Origin: Phycisphaera mikurensis NBRC 102666 | GTDB taxonomy: Bacteria; Planctomycetota; Phycisphaerae; Phycisphaerales; SM1A02 | Assembly: GCA_945878575.1 (NCBI GenBank) | Contig: CAMDUB010000010.1 | Location: 1 to 64,000, forward strand | DNA: 64,000 nucleotides | Direction of reading: 5' to 3' | Part shown: positions 52,866 to 62,412 of the stretch, piece by piece | How the letters are laid out: each line of letters starts with the position of its first letter | Position numbering within the stretch: the stretch's first letter is position 1 | Position numbers and translations under genes: made by a program | The notes under the pieces: generated by a model | Seen by the model: the letters and a program-made list of their open reading frames with translations, nothing else | Told to the model about the DNA's origin: nothing | The model's database searches: none

Positions 52866-53300
52866 TTAGTCCTGCACTTCGATCGAAACGATCTTGTCAC
52901 CGGCCTTGATCTTGTCCACTACTTCAACTCCCTTGGTCACCTTGCCGAAGCAGGTGTGCGCACGGTCAAGGTGCGCGGTGCCTTCACGGCTGTGACACAC
53001 GAAGAACTGCGATCCGCCGGTGTCCTTGCCCGCGTGAGCCATGGAAAGCACGCCGCGATCGTGGCGCTGGTTGCCACCGGAGGTTTCGCACTTGATGGTC
53101 CAACCAGGACCGCCGGTGCCGGTGCCCTTGGGGCAGCCGCCTTGAATGACGAAGTTGGGGAGCACACGGTGGAAGGTGAGCCCGTCATAGAAGCCGCTCT
53201 TGGCGAGCTTGCAGAAGTTTGCGACGGTGAGTGGGGCGTCGGTGTCGAAGAATTCGACGGTCATATCGCCCTTGGCGGTCTTAATGGTTGCTGTTGACAT
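52866..53300 (-). CDS. Cyclophilin-type peptidyl-prolyl cis-trans isomerase
   Basis: A 144-residue minimal cyclophilin catalysing proline isomerisation during protein folding. The core motifs are [38 protein letters not shown] and [15 protein letters not shown]; catalytic Arg (FHRV), Phe and Gln are present. No signal peptide, so it is cytoplasmic. The ATG at 53300 is used, as the protein then starts at the usual cyclophilin strand. Confidence 0.95.
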   Translation of the reverse strand: MSTATIKTAKGDMTVEFFDTDAPLTVANFCKLAKSGFYDGLTFHRVLPNFVIQGGCPKGTGTGGPGWTIKCETSGGNQRHDRGVLSMAHAGKDTGGSQFFVCHSREGTAHLDRAHTCFGKVTKGVEVVDKIKAGDKIVSIEVQD

Positions 53301-53351
53301 GGGGCGGGATGATAGTCGAGGCAAGTGCAGCGGATGCACAGCACGCGGCAA

Positions 53352-54602
53352 CTACTTCACCGCCAGACCCAATTGACTGGCAAGGCGGACGCAAGCGGAT
53401 TTCGTCTGCTCGCTGCCGCGCCGGTTCGGCACGCCGGGTTCGATCCAGACTCGGTCAACGCGCAGGACGCCCGCAGCGCGATCGCTGGCCAGGTCCACGC
53501 GGGCGATGAGTGCATCACCCACCAGTACCGGCATGGTGTAGTAGCCATGCACGCGCTTCGCCTTCGGTACAAACGCTTCAAAGCGATAGTCAAAGTTGAA
53601 CAACGCTTTCAGCCGGGCTCGGTCTCGTACCAACGGATCGAACGGCGTGAGAAGTCGCGGCGTCGTATCTAAGTCGACGCGTGCCGCGGCGGTCTGCCAA
53701 TGGCGCCGCGCGAACCCCGGAACGTCGCGACGGGTTTCGCGTTCAAGTAGTACCGGCACCACCGTGCCCGCCTCGGCCTGCTCTTTGCACCACGCATTTG
53801 CTTCAGCAACGGTCACGGCATTCATGAACTGGGAAACTTCGCGTGCGGTGGCTGCACCGAGCCGTATCAGTGCTTCGTTGCACGCCCACGCCACCATGTC
53901 GGCGCGCGTGGATATAAGTGATGGCGTTCCGTAGACGCGCTCACTCAGGTCATACACTTTTTCAAAACCCTTCCGTGAGTGGATCGCCAATTCACCGGCG
54001 CGCCACAATAATTCCAGCGCAGATTTGTGTGGTGACCAGTCCCACCATCCTTCGCCCGCGCGTGGGGGGCGCGGAAAGTCGCGCGTTGCCAGCGCGCCGC
54101 GTTCGGTGATGGCTTTCTTCACGGCAGCAAGTGTGGCGCGCCAATTTTTGCCAAGTCGTTCGCGCATCCATTCATCGCGAAGCATGCGTTCCTTGCTGCC
54201 TGCAAATCGATGTGCCCACCATGGCAGCCATTCGTGGCGAATGATGCTGGCATCGTGCGTCCAATGCTCAAAGGCGGTGCGCGAAACCTCAGTGTGATGC
54301 GCGAGCAATGCCGGGACATAGCCATCTAGCCTGGCGTGCATAATCAGGTGATGAGCCCGTTCCACTGAACTAATGCTGTCCACCTGCACAAATCCCAGTT
54401 GCCGAATGACTCGCAGCACTGACGCGCGAGTTGCTTTGGCGGGCGCTTGGTCCAGGCCGCAGCCGGCAATCAGCAGGCGGCGCGCAGCTTGCTGATCCAC
54501 CACCGGAGTGGTGCTCGCTCGCCGCGCAGCCTTCCGGGCACGATCGTTCGGATCACTTGCCAAGTCCGATGTCCTTGGGCGGATACTTTCTGAACGTAGC
54601 AC
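53352..54602 (-). CDS. YcaQ-like winged-helix DNA glycosylase family protein
   Basis: A 416-residue member of the HTH_42/YcaQ family; characterised members excise interstrand crosslinks and alkylated bases. The QVD motif typical of the active site is present in GFVQVDSISSVERAHHL. Other family blocks are the HWTHDASIIRHEWLPWW and WWDWSPHKSALELLWRAGEL segments and a C-terminal FDPLVRDRARLKALFNFDY. The longest form starts at GTG 54602, inside the end of the sulfatase gene; TTG 54563 or the GTG pair at the VVDQQAARRLL segment are alternatives, so the start is uncertain. Confidence 0.83.
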   Translation of the reverse strand: MLRSESIRPRTSDLASDPNDRARKAARRASTTPVVDQQAARRLLIAGCGLDQAPAKATRASVLRVIRQLGFVQVDSISSVERAHHLIMHARLDGYVPALLAHHTEVSRTAFEHWTHDASIIRHEWLPWWAHRFAGSKERMLRDEWMRERLGKNWRATLAAVKKAITERGALATRDFPRPPRAGEGWWDWSPHKSALELLWRAGELAIHSRKGFEKVYDLSERVYGTPSLISTRADMVAWACNEALIRLGAATAREVSQFMNAVTVAEANAWCKEQAEAGTVVPVLLERETRRDVPGFARRHWQTAAARVDLDTTPRLLTPFDPLVRDRARLKALFNFDYRFEAFVPKAKRVHGYYTMPVLVGDALIARVDLASDRAAGVLRVDRVWIEPGVPNRRGSEQTKSACVRLASQLGLAVK

Positions 54603-56208
54603 CGTGCGCCTTCATTTCGGCGCCCATTGATGCCAGCCAAGCGTTCATTCGATGCCCCACAGCGCACTCCTCTTTGGGGTCGATGTACAGATTGAAGAGC
54701 CATGGCGAGATTCCAACCTGGCGTTCGGTAGACATGTCAATGGCAAGCCATTGCGATTCCGCTTCAGTGACGCGCAAATGCATTTTGTACTCGTACATGC
54801 GCATGGCCATGAGTGTCCCCTCGCTCCACATGTACACCTTTTCTCGGTGCGAAAGGCCAGCGTCGGCAAGTAGAAATGAAGTCTGATCAATGCCGTCGAT
54901 GTACCGATCGGTTGGGATGCGGTCGGTTGCACCAGCAAGTGCAAGCGATGTATTGAACAAGTCCATCAAGTCGAACAGGTCATCACTCTGGCGACCGGGC
55001 GTGATCATGCCCTTCCATGATGCAATGCCAGGCACACGCACGCCGCCTTCCCACGTGGTTGCTTTGCCGCCACGGAATGGGGTGTAGCCAGTATCTGGCC
55101 AGGAGTCGAGTTGCGGACCATTATCAGATGTCAGGAAGATAAAGGTGTTCTCCAGGACTCCCGCCTTATCAAGTGCCGCCACAATCTCGCCGACGTACGC
55201 GTCCACTTCAACCACCGCATCCTTGTAGGCGTACTTACTTGCGCTCTTACCCTCAAAGGCCTTGGACGGAAAGTTATCTGCGTGCACCTTCGCGAATGCA
55301 TGTTCAAGAAAGAACGGCTGGCCGCTCTTGGCAAGTTCAGCAATCTTGGCAACGGTGAAATCCTTGAGCATGCGATCGCCTTCGGCAACATTCTCAATGC
55401 AATCAATGTGCATCACTTCAGTAGTGGCGCCGCCCTTGAACCCGTGCATCAGTCCTTCGCTTGCGCCGGTCTTGTGCAGCATTGCCAAGCGCTCGGGGTT
55501 CAGCACCAGATCTGGATAACGTCGCTTATCTACGCCCTGTGAAAGTTCTTTCTGCGCTGGATAGAAGCCGTAGAACTCATCGAATCCAACATCCTGCGGA
55601 CGCATGCCTTCCGTTTCACCAACATGCCACTTGCCGGAGAGCACTGTCTTGTAGCCAACAGTTCCAAGAATCGCGGGCAAGGACAATTCGTCTGCCCACG
55701 GATTTTTGGTGAGCTTGTCGCCAGCAAGAATCGGGCGCGTGAGTCCGGTACGAACCGGAAGTCGTCCGGTCAGGATGGCGGAGCGTGTCGGCGTGCACGT
55801 TGGCTGTGAATAGCACGCGGTGAGTTTCAGACCGCTCTGCGCGAGCGCATCAATGTTGGGCGTGGCTGCGCCAATGGCGGCACCACCGCCGAAACAACCT
55901 GGATCTCCGTAGCCCATGTCATCAACGATCATCCACACGATGTTCGGCTTCTTGCCAGTAGTACTTTGCCATGCAGCCAAGCGTGCGGCTACAGACTTGT
56001 CCTGTTCTGCATGCGGAACGGCGGGCTCCATGTTCGCGGAAGTTCGCACTGCCTTGCTGAGTACCGACGCTGGTCCCGGAAGAGCCGCCGACAGTGCGAC
56101 TGGGGCCGCGCCTGATTGCGGCGCAGAAGCTTGGCCAAGCGCGTGTGATTGAATGAGTGTCGCGCTGATTAGCGAAGCAATGAAACGGAATGTGAGGCAG
56201 TTCATCAT
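54553..56208 (-). CDS. Secreted arylsulfatase-like sulfatase
   Basis: A 551-residue sulfatase with a Sec signal after the paired ATG at 56205-56208. The metal-binding DDMGYGDPGCFGGG, the activation signature CTPTRSAILTGR (Cys becomes formylglycine) and SGKWHVGE, TSDNGPQLDS blocks are all present. AAGGA stands about seven bases before the first ATG. Sulfatases are abundant in planctomycetes and act on sulfated polysaccharides or small esters; the substrate here is unknown, and no maturase gene is visible. The 3' end overlaps the proposed start of the YcaQ-like gene. Confidence 0.92.
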   Translation of the reverse strand: MMNCLTFRFIASLISATLIQSHALGQASAPQSGAAPVALSAALPGPASVLSKAVRTSANMEPAVPHAEQDKSVAARLAAWQSTTGKKPNIVWMIVDDMGYGDPGCFGGGAAIGAATPNIDALAQSGLKLTACYSQPTCTPTRSAILTGRLPVRTGLTRPILAGDKLTKNPWADELSLPAILGTVGYKTVLSGKWHVGETEGMRPQDVGFDEFYGFYPAQKELSQGVDKRRYPDLVLNPERLAMLHKTGASEGLMHGFKGGATTEVMHIDCIENVAEGDRMLKDFTVAKIAELAKSGQPFFLEHAFAKVHADNFPSKAFEGKSASKYAYKDAVVEVDAYVGEIVAALDKAGVLENTFIFLTSDNGPQLDSWPDTGYTPFRGGKATTWEGGVRVPGIASWKGMITPGRQSDDLFDLMDLFNTSLALAGATDRIPTDRYIDGIDQTSFLLADAGLSHREKVYMWSEGTLMAMRMYEYKMHLRVTEAESQWLAIDMSTERQVGISPWLFNLYIDPKEECAVGHRMNAWLASMGAEMKAHGATFRKYPPKDIGLGK

Positions 56209-56319
56209 CTGGAAATCCTTGTCGCGCAGGCGCATGAGGTAGTTGTTGTTATGAAACGGCAAACGCGTGATTCACTGACTCCGCGAGCGCGTGTCCAGCA
56301 GACGCTAGCAGATTGCCGC

Positions 56320-56931
56320 TCAGCTTCCCGGGGTATTCAGTGAATCATTGATCACCACGAAGTGCGCAGCGCGCCGATAGCCATCCGCATGCAGCGCAAA
56401 CGTTGGCTCTGCCACCGTATGAAAAAACTTCTCTAGATATTCAATCGGCCACGGCCGATCGCCGGCCTGCTCCCGCGCTACTGCGCGCTGCCACCGGGTT
56501 GGTTGTGGAGCGTCAACAAAAACAGCAATATCAATATGCTGGCGCGGAAGCGCATGGAGTGCATGCAGCCCTTCAACCACCACCACATCTGCAGTTTCCA
56601 CGCGTTGCTCGCCAATGCGCCGATGTTCCGCGAACGTCCACAGCGGAATATTGGTGCCGCAGCCACTTCGCAGTGCCGCAAGGTCTCGTGCCAGTCTTTC
56701 CAGATCAGAAGACTCTGGAAGGTCACGCAGATGTTCCGCCGTCGCGTGGTAGTCGGGCAGATAGTTGTCGGTACTGACCACGCACTCCGAGAGGGTGCGT
56801 GCAAGGGTTGACTTTCCAGCAGCCACCGCGCCGGTTACACCGATCACCGTTCGCTGGCCGCGGGCGCGCACCAAAGCCAGAATCGCTTCGGCGGCATCTG
56901 CAAAATTGACGGTGCGCGGAGTAGGAGTCAC
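56320..56931 (-). CDS. Uridine kinase-like P-loop kinase
   Basis: A 203-residue P-loop protein of the uridine kinase/phosphoribulokinase superfamily. Walker A is GVTGAVAAGKSTLARTL, followed by VVSTDNYLPDYHAT (substrate-binding Asp), then VVVVEGLHALHALP (Walker B-like) and a lid with VDAPQPTRWQRAVARE. The divergent gene encodes a nucleoside transporter, so phosphorylation of imported uridine or cytidine is likely. I place the start at GTG 56931; the longer frame is dominated by Cys, Pro and Arg and overlaps the transporter's 5' region. Confidence 0.8.
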   Translation of the reverse strand: MTPTPRTVNFADAAEAILALVRARGQRTVIGVTGAVAAGKSTLARTLSECVVSTDNYLPDYHATAEHLRDLPESSDLERLARDLAALRSGCGTNIPLWTFAEHRRIGEQRVETADVVVVEGLHALHALPRQHIDIAVFVDAPQPTRWQRAVAREQAGDRPWPIEYLEKFFHTVAEPTFALHADGYRRAAHFVVINDSLNTPGS

Positions 56932-57019
56932 AGTGGCAGGATAGGGCGGCTGTGGGTGTGCTATCCGTATGCTGCACCCGCACCCGCCGTGGCGGGCGCA
57001 CAGGTCCGCCGGAGCACAC

Positions 57020-58315
57020 ATGCAGCAATACATTGGAATTCTTGGTGTCGTCGCCATTCTTTTCATCGGCTGGCTGTGTTCCACCAATCGCCGCGCCATT
57101 AATCGCCGCACCATTATTGTGGGCGTAACGCTTCAGTTTGTGATCGCATTTCTCTTGCTTCGCTTTCCACCGATCGCTGCGCTGTTCACGCTCTTTGCAA
57201 GAGCAGTGACGCGGGTGATCTCCTTCGCAGATGAAGGAACTCGTTTCATTTTTGGAAACGCAGCTGATGCTTCGGGCGCGTGGGGATTCATCTTCGTAGT
57301 GCAAGTGTTGCCGGTGATCATCTTCTTTGCATCGCTGATGGCGGTCCTCTATCACTTGGGAGTGATGCAGCGCGTCGTTGCAGTGTTGGCGTCAATCATT
57401 CAGCGTGCGCTCGGCATCACTGGCTCAGAGGCACTTTCGGCCGCCGCGAATATATTCCTCGGGCAGACTGAAGCGCCGCTCACCGTGAAGCCGTTCATCG
57501 CCGGTATGACGCGATCACAGATCATGTGCGTCATGGTGGGCGGGTTCGCAACTATCGCCGGAAGCGTGATGGCCGCCTACATCGTGCTGATTGGCGGACA
57601 AGATGAAGGCGCGCGCGTCGTTGTTGCCACGCACTTCATGACGGCCAGCGTCATGTCTGCATTTGCGGGCATTGTGATGGCCAAGCTGATGCTGCCAGAG
57701 ACAGAAATCCCGCGCAAGGAGTCCATTGCGGATCTGCATACCCTGCCGCGCACCACCGCCAATGTCATGGATGCTGCAGCAGAAGGCGCGACCGATGGCT
57801 TGAAGTTAGCACTCAATGTTGCGGCCATGCTGGTGGCCTTTGTCGCGCTGATTGCACTGCTCAACTGGCCGCTGGCTGCTCTGAGCGAAGTCAATGTCGA
57901 CTGGCTGCCGATAGCGCAATGGCGGCAATCGCTGGGCATTCCCGTGCTTTCATTCCAGAACATCTTGGGGGTGGTGCTGCAGCCGCTCGCGTGGCTGATG
58001 GGCGCTGGTGCGGAGGCGCGTACGGTTGGTTCGCTCATGGGCCAGCAAGTGATCGCCACTGAGTTTGTTGCCTATGTTGACCTTGCCAATCAAGTGAAGG
58101 CACACACCATCTCGCCGCGCGCGGAGACCATTGCCACCTACGCGCTGTGCGGGTTCGCCAATCTTCCATCGATCGCCATTCAGATTGGTGGCCTGAGCGC
58201 CATGGCTCCCAGTCGGCGCGCTGACTTTGCGCAGATCGCTCCGCGCGCCATGGTTGCCGGAGCGTTGGCCTGTTGGATGACTGGCGCGATCGCTGGTGTC
58301 TTGGTGCCGCTGTGA
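57020..58315 (+). CDS. CNT-family concentrative nucleoside transporter
   Basis: A 431-residue symporter with about eight to ten helices. Family blocks are SEALSAAANIFLGQTEAPL, MCVMVGGFATIAGSVMAAY (binding site), and a C-terminal TYALCGFANLPSIAIQIGGL. It imports nucleosides with protons or sodium. GGAG stands five bases before the ATG at 57020. The divergent uridine kinase-like gene points to nucleoside salvage. A short GCCC/GGGC hairpin follows the stop. Confidence 0.94.
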   Translation: MQQYIGILGVVAILFIGWLCSTNRRAINRRTIIVGVTLQFVIAFLLLRFPPIAALFTLFARAVTRVISFADEGTRFIFGNAADASGAWGFIFVVQVLPVIIFFASLMAVLYHLGVMQRVVAVLASIIQRALGITGSEALSAAANIFLGQTEAPLTVKPFIAGMTRSQIMCVMVGGFATIAGSVMAAYIVLIGGQDEGARVVVATHFMTASVMSAFAGIVMAKLMLPETEIPRKESIADLHTLPRTTANVMDAAAEGATDGLKLALNVAAMLVAFVALIALLNWPLAALSEVNVDWLPIAQWRQSLGIPVLSFQNILGVVLQPLAWLMGAGAEARTVGSLMGQQVIATEFVAYVDLANQVKAHTISPRAETIATYALCGFANLPSIAIQIGGLSAMAPSRRADFAQIAPRAMVAGALACWMTGAIAGVLVPL

Positions 58316-58615
58316 GTCAATAATCACCTTGAATTGCCCGTGCGGGCCACAAAGCACGAGGTTACAGGACACAAGCGCTGTATTTTGAGGACATCCCGTG
58401 ATGGGTTGGGGGGGCAGATTCCGTTTACTAAGGTGTTGCCCGAGTTTCTGTGGAGAAGTTGGAGTTCTTCACAGAAGCCTTGAGTAACGGAGGATAAGAC
58501 GCGCAGCATTCGTTCCTGCGCGGGGATATGGGCCGCTCGCCGACGGGTTCGGCTGTGTGTTGACGTGTGCCAAGGAGCCGAGTGTTCCTGCCACCCGTCA
58601 AAGGAGTTGATTCAT
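58316..58615. other. Intergenic leader before the PEP-CTERM-like gene
   Basis: About 300 bases without a gene. It carries an imperfect TCTGTG...CACAGA inverted repeat near 58449-58477 and ends in AAAGGAG nine bases before the next ATG. I recognise no riboswitch; a long 5' untranslated region is possible. Confidence 0.45.
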
Positions 58616-59419
58616 ATGTTTACCTCTTCTTTTGTTTCGCGGCTCGCTGCACCCCTCGCCATTGGACTGATCGCCGGATCGGCAAGTGCTGACTTCCTGG
58701 GATGGACCGCCAACGTGCGTTCGGCCACTAACGGTGGCTACCTAGTCAACGTCTTCGCCGTCACCAGTAGCGCGACCGACCGGCTCTTCAACGTTTACGG
58801 CTCAAACGCAAGTTCGCCGAACGCTGGCTACATCCAAACCACTTCCACGGGTGGATTCCTTCAGGGAACTGGTACCCAAAGCGTCTTCGCCGCCGAGGAG
58901 TTCCAGAACTGGACTTCCTCCGACAGCTTCCTGACGATCAGTTCGATACTCGATGGTGGCGATTGGCTCGCGAACAGCGCGACCATCGGTGATCCGACTT
59001 GGAACGTGACCTACACAACCCTCGCCGGCCTGTCTAAAACCGCCAACAGTTTCAGTGTCCGCTCAGGTTCTTTCACCAATAGTGAATTCGTCAATCCGAA
59101 CACGCACTCGGTGCCAGCGACTGCAGGGTTCTACTTGGCGGGATCCGCAGCAGAGGCCGTCAGCATTGCATCGCTGACAAACCGGGTAGCCAGTTCAACG
59201 CCGGACGCTGCTGCAGGAACATTGGGCATCATGGTGGCACAGCTACACATGAGCGAACTCAATCTGGACTGGAGGATGGGCGCGACTATCGGTCGAGGCA
59301 ACGGCACGGCTGACCAGAAGACATTCTCCTTGCAGATTGTCCCCGCGCCAGGAGCAATCGCGCTTCTTGCGATCTCTGGTCTGCTGTCAGGAGCGCATCG
59401 TCGCAGATCCGTTTGTTGA
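58616..59419 (+). CDS. Secreted PEP-CTERM-like protein
   Basis: A 267-residue exported protein with a Sec signal (about 1-26, ending ASADFLGW). The mature part is rich in Ser, Thr, Asn and Gly, beta-rich, and not assignable to a family. The C terminus is a sorting-type tail: VPAPGAIALLAISGLLSGAH followed by Arg residues, matching the PEP-CTERM plan of a short motif, a hydrophobic stretch and basic end. AAAGGAG stands nine bases before the ATG. It lies upstream of a di-heme peroxidase gene and may be co-expressed. Confidence 0.8.
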   Translation: MFTSSFVSRLAAPLAIGLIAGSASADFLGWTANVRSATNGGYLVNVFAVTSSATDRLFNVYGSNASSPNAGYIQTTSTGGFLQGTGTQSVFAAEEFQNWTSSDSFLTISSILDGGDWLANSATIGDPTWNVTYTTLAGLSKTANSFSVRSGSFTNSEFVNPNTHSVPATAGFYLAGSAAEAVSIASLTNRVASSTPDAAAGTLGIMVAQLHMSELNLDWRMGATIGRGNGTADQKTFSLQIVPAPGAIALLAISGLLSGAHRRRSVC

Positions 59420-59481
59420 TCATTGTTTACCTGCCTACAGTTCTTCTGTTGTTCGTTACCCTTATAGATTGGATTTAGCTC

Positions 59482-61998
59482 ATGTTGTTCAAGCAATTCG
59501 TTCTTCCGGGCGCTATCAGTGCCGTGGTTCTCGCTCTCGCAGCGAGAACCACGGTTGCGCAAGATTTCGACTATCCACCGAGTTTGCGCGGTCTGGCGGT
59601 TCCTGAGCCTCCAACGATCCTGCAGTATGTCCGCAGCCGATCGGCAGCGATTGCGCTTGGAAAGTCACTCTTCTGGGATACAAACCTTGGTAGTGACGGT
59701 CAGACTGCCTGTGCTTCGTGCCACGGCGCTGCGGGCGTCGACCCCCGACGTACAAACGCAGTGAATCCGGGTGCCAACGGAACATTTGATGCGGGCATCC
59801 TGCCTGGGCAGACCAAGGGGGTTGACTTTTTCCCCACCGTGTTGTTTGAGGATCCACGCTCGCGATTCAGCCCACGGCTTCGTGATATCGACGACATCGT
59901 TGGTTCGCAGGGCGTACTCAAGCGTGCGTACCGCGAGCTTGTATCGGGCACCCTTGTTGAGCTCTGCGACGATACGACCGACCCGGTGTTCCACGATGCC
60001 CAAGGGAACGTGCGTCAGGTCACTGGTCGCAATTCGCCATCAGTCATTAATGCTGTGCTCAATGTGCGCAATTTTTGGGACGGTCGAGCTAATGCGCAGT
60101 TCAATGGTGTGAATGGGCGCGGACCAATTGATCCGACCGCGCGGGTATGGCGCCAGATCAACGGAACGAACGTTCTTGAACCGGTGTCGGTGCTACTCGA
60201 GATGGGATCGCTCGCCTCGCAGGCGGTCGGCCCCGTACTCAGTTCGGTGGAGATGAGTTGTTCGGGCAAGGCGATGTCGACGCTCGCGCACCGGTTGCTG
60301 GACCGACGCGCTCTGGCATCACAGCGCGTGTCGAATTCTGACTCGGTTCTTGGTGCGTTGGCAATGCATGATGGTGTGGGGCTGTCCAACACCTACCGTG
60401 AACTGATCGACGCGGCATTCTTACCCGAGTGGCGTACGACCCTTCCGACCCCCGATGGCATTCCGCAGGTGGAGGCGAACTTCAGCCTGTTCTTTGGCCT
60501 AGCTATTCAGATGTATGAGGCAACGCTTGTCTCTGATGACTCGCGTTATGACCGTTGGGCGGCTGCTGGCGGTCCCGTGGGTGGCGATGCGGCAGGTCTG
60601 CTTACGCCGCAAGAGCGACGTGGTTTAGACATATTTGTTAACGAAGGGACGGGGACTGGCGTTCCTGCTGCTGGCTGCATCAACTGCCATGCGAGTTCCG
60701 CATTTTCGAGCGCAACTTGGACATACCTCGCCCAAGATCCCGATGCCAAAGTTGTTGAGCTGATGCCATCAGCGGCTGGGGCGCAGGCTACGCAAGTGGT
60801 CTTCGCGGATCACCCCCTTGAGGAGGCTCCTACCGCGCGGACATTGGATTTCCCCCTTGATAACGCGAACATTGAACTGTTCCACACTGTGCCGCCAGAG
60901 GGCGTTGAGGGTGCCGAATCGATCCTAATGTCAAGTGTGACGCTCCCGGACTTGGCACCACTGGGCTGTCCGACTGATGTCGCTCGCATGGGGGTCGTTT
61001 CAGCTAAGAACCCTGAGGCCCTCTTCTCGACGACCGTGCGCCGTCGAGTGTTGTCGAACGGCCTTTGCGGTACAGCGATGTTCGTCCGCATCATGGGATT
61101 CCCAGAGGGTTTTTATGAAGTCAGGGTGAACGGCATCGTCCGTGCCACGACTGAGGTGCACGCCTCGGGAGCCTATGATCTTGGCTTCTACAACATCGGG
61201 GTTCGACCAACCGCGGAGGATCTTGGGGTTGGCGGCTTGCAGGCTGGTGGAGTTCCACTGTCCTTCACGCGACGGATACAACAAGGCTTTCCGATTCCTG
61301 ATGCGCCAACAGAGGTGCCACATGTTCCAGCGGATGTCCACGCCATAGTCGATGGGGCATTCAAGACACCATCGCTACGCAATGTCGAATTGACTGGACC
61401 GTACTTTCATAATGGTGGTCAATCCACGCTGCGGCAGGTGATGGAGTTCTACAATCGCGGTGGCGACTTCCACGAGGCAAACCTTGTTAACCTCAGCCCC
61501 GAGATGCGCGCGCTAGACCTTTCGGAGCCGGACATTGACGCCGTCGTCGCGTTCATGAAGACGCTGACGGATGAACGTGTCCGTGACGAAAGCGCGCCAT
61601 TTGATCATCCAGAACTGCCGCAACCGAATGGTCCCACGCTGACGGCGATAGGTGCCGGAGGTCGAATCGCTGACTGCCAGATGCAACTTCAGCCCTTCGA
61701 TGCGGCCTTCACAGTCGTCAGTGCGCCTCCGGATTGCGACGGCGATGGGCGGATTGACTCATGCGCGATTGCAGCGGATCCATCCCTCGACATGGACCAC
61801 GATGGCATCCCTGATACGTGCCGGTGCGTGGGTGACATCGTGGTGGACGGCTTTATCGACGGTACTGACCTCGGCATCCTATTGATGCAGTGGGGTCAAG
61901 TCGGCAGCGGCCTTGCAGGAGATGTGAACCGCGACGGCGCCGTCGATGGAATGGATCTTGGGCTCGTCCTGATGGGCTGGGGTGCGTGCGGCCGTTGA
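59482..61998 (+). CDS. Di-heme cytochrome c peroxidase-like protein with dockerin-like tail
   Basis: An 838-residue exported protein of the MauG/cytochrome c peroxidase superfamily. Two heme-binding motifs are visible, CASCHGAAG near residue 80 and CINCHASSAF near 400, and a FKTPSLRNVELTGPYFHNGG block, typical of the second heme domain, near 635. At the C terminus, after a DGDGRIDSC calcium-like segment, is a dockerin-like pair (DIVVDGFIDGTDLGILLMQWG and DVNRDGAVDGMDLGLVLMGWG, each quoted in part). It could reduce peroxide or oxidise a protein or organic substrate. It is preceded by the PEP-CTERM-like gene and followed by a multicopper oxidase gene. Confidence 0.86.
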   Translation: MLFKQFVLPGAISAVVLALAARTTVAQDFDYPPSLRGLAVPEPPTILQYVRSRSAAIALGKSLFWDTNLGSDGQTACASCHGAAGVDPRRTNAVNPGANGTFDAGILPGQTKGVDFFPTVLFEDPRSRFSPRLRDIDDIVGSQGVLKRAYRELVSGTLVELCDDTTDPVFHDAQGNVRQVTGRNSPSVINAVLNVRNFWDGRANAQFNGVNGRGPIDPTARVWRQINGTNVLEPVSVLLEMGSLASQAVGPVLSSVEMSCSGKAMSTLAHRLLDRRALASQRVSNSDSVLGALAMHDGVGLSNTYRELIDAAFLPEWRTTLPTPDGIPQVEANFSLFFGLAIQMYEATLVSDDSRYDRWAAAGGPVGGDAAGLLTPQERRGLDIFVNEGTGTGVPAAGCINCHASSAFSSATWTYLAQDPDAKVVELMPSAAGAQATQVVFADHPLEEAPTARTLDFPLDNANIELFHTVPPEGVEGAESILMSSVTLPDLAPLGCPTDVARMGVVSAKNPEALFSTTVRRRVLSNGLCGTAMFVRIMGFPEGFYEVRVNGIVRATTEVHASGAYDLGFYNIGVRPTAEDLGVGGLQAGGVPLSFTRRIQQGFPIPDAPTEVPHVPADVHAIVDGAFKTPSLRNVELTGPYFHNGGQSTLRQVMEFYNRGGDFHEANLVNLSPEMRALDLSEPDIDAVVAFMKTLTDERVRDESAPFDHPELPQPNGPTLTAIGAGGRIADCQMQLQPFDAAFTVVSAPPDCDGDGRIDSCAIAADPSLDMDHDGIPDTCRCVGDIVVDGFIDGTDLGILLMQWGQVGSGLAGDVNRDGAVDGMDLGLVLMGWGACGR

Positions 61999-62412
61999 AG
62001 GCAGATCGATAACTTTGGATCGTGACCAATAGGGGATATCGATGCTGAATGAAATCAGCGTCGATATTCCCTATTGATTGCTGCGTGATTGAGTTGGCGA
62101 AAATCGTGACGGTGGGCAAGGTCTGTTCTGTGCAGAAGTGCAATGACCAACGCCATTGTCGTTCGTCCTCGATAACGCACTTGTAACGCTCAACAAAGAT
62201 CCGCTAATCAAAACAAGGATTATCGGGATTGCGCCAACGCAGTAAGTAGCTCAAACGAATTACCTCCGGGCGATTTATAAGCCTTTCAAAGCGAGCCATT
62301 TGATGAACTGAAAGACAACAAACATTTTCGCTTGACCTTGTAGATTCACCGCCTATGGTTGGGTCGTCGTTATTCGTCCATCAATTTCCTTTCCTCTCTC
62401 ACGGTGTTCCGT
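61999..62412. other. Intergenic region with a long hairpin
   Basis: About 410 bases, AT-rich, without a convincing gene. The only clear element is the inverted repeat at 62027-62076. No promoter motif stands out before the multicopper oxidase ATG. Confidence 0.45.
62027..62076. terminator. Hairpin after the di-heme peroxidase gene
   Basis: CAATAGGG(G)ATATCGA(T)GCTGA pairs with TCAGCG(T)CGATATTCCCTATTG around a 7-base loop, a stem of about 20 pairs with few mismatches. It has no long T tract, but its place 29 bases past the stop suggests an end-of-transcript structure. Confidence 0.5.

Noticed and set aside
56932-57114. Longer N terminus of the uridine kinase-like gene
   Set aside because: The added residues are rich in Cys, Pro and Arg, unlike the family, and overlap the 5' part of the divergent nucleoside transporter gene.
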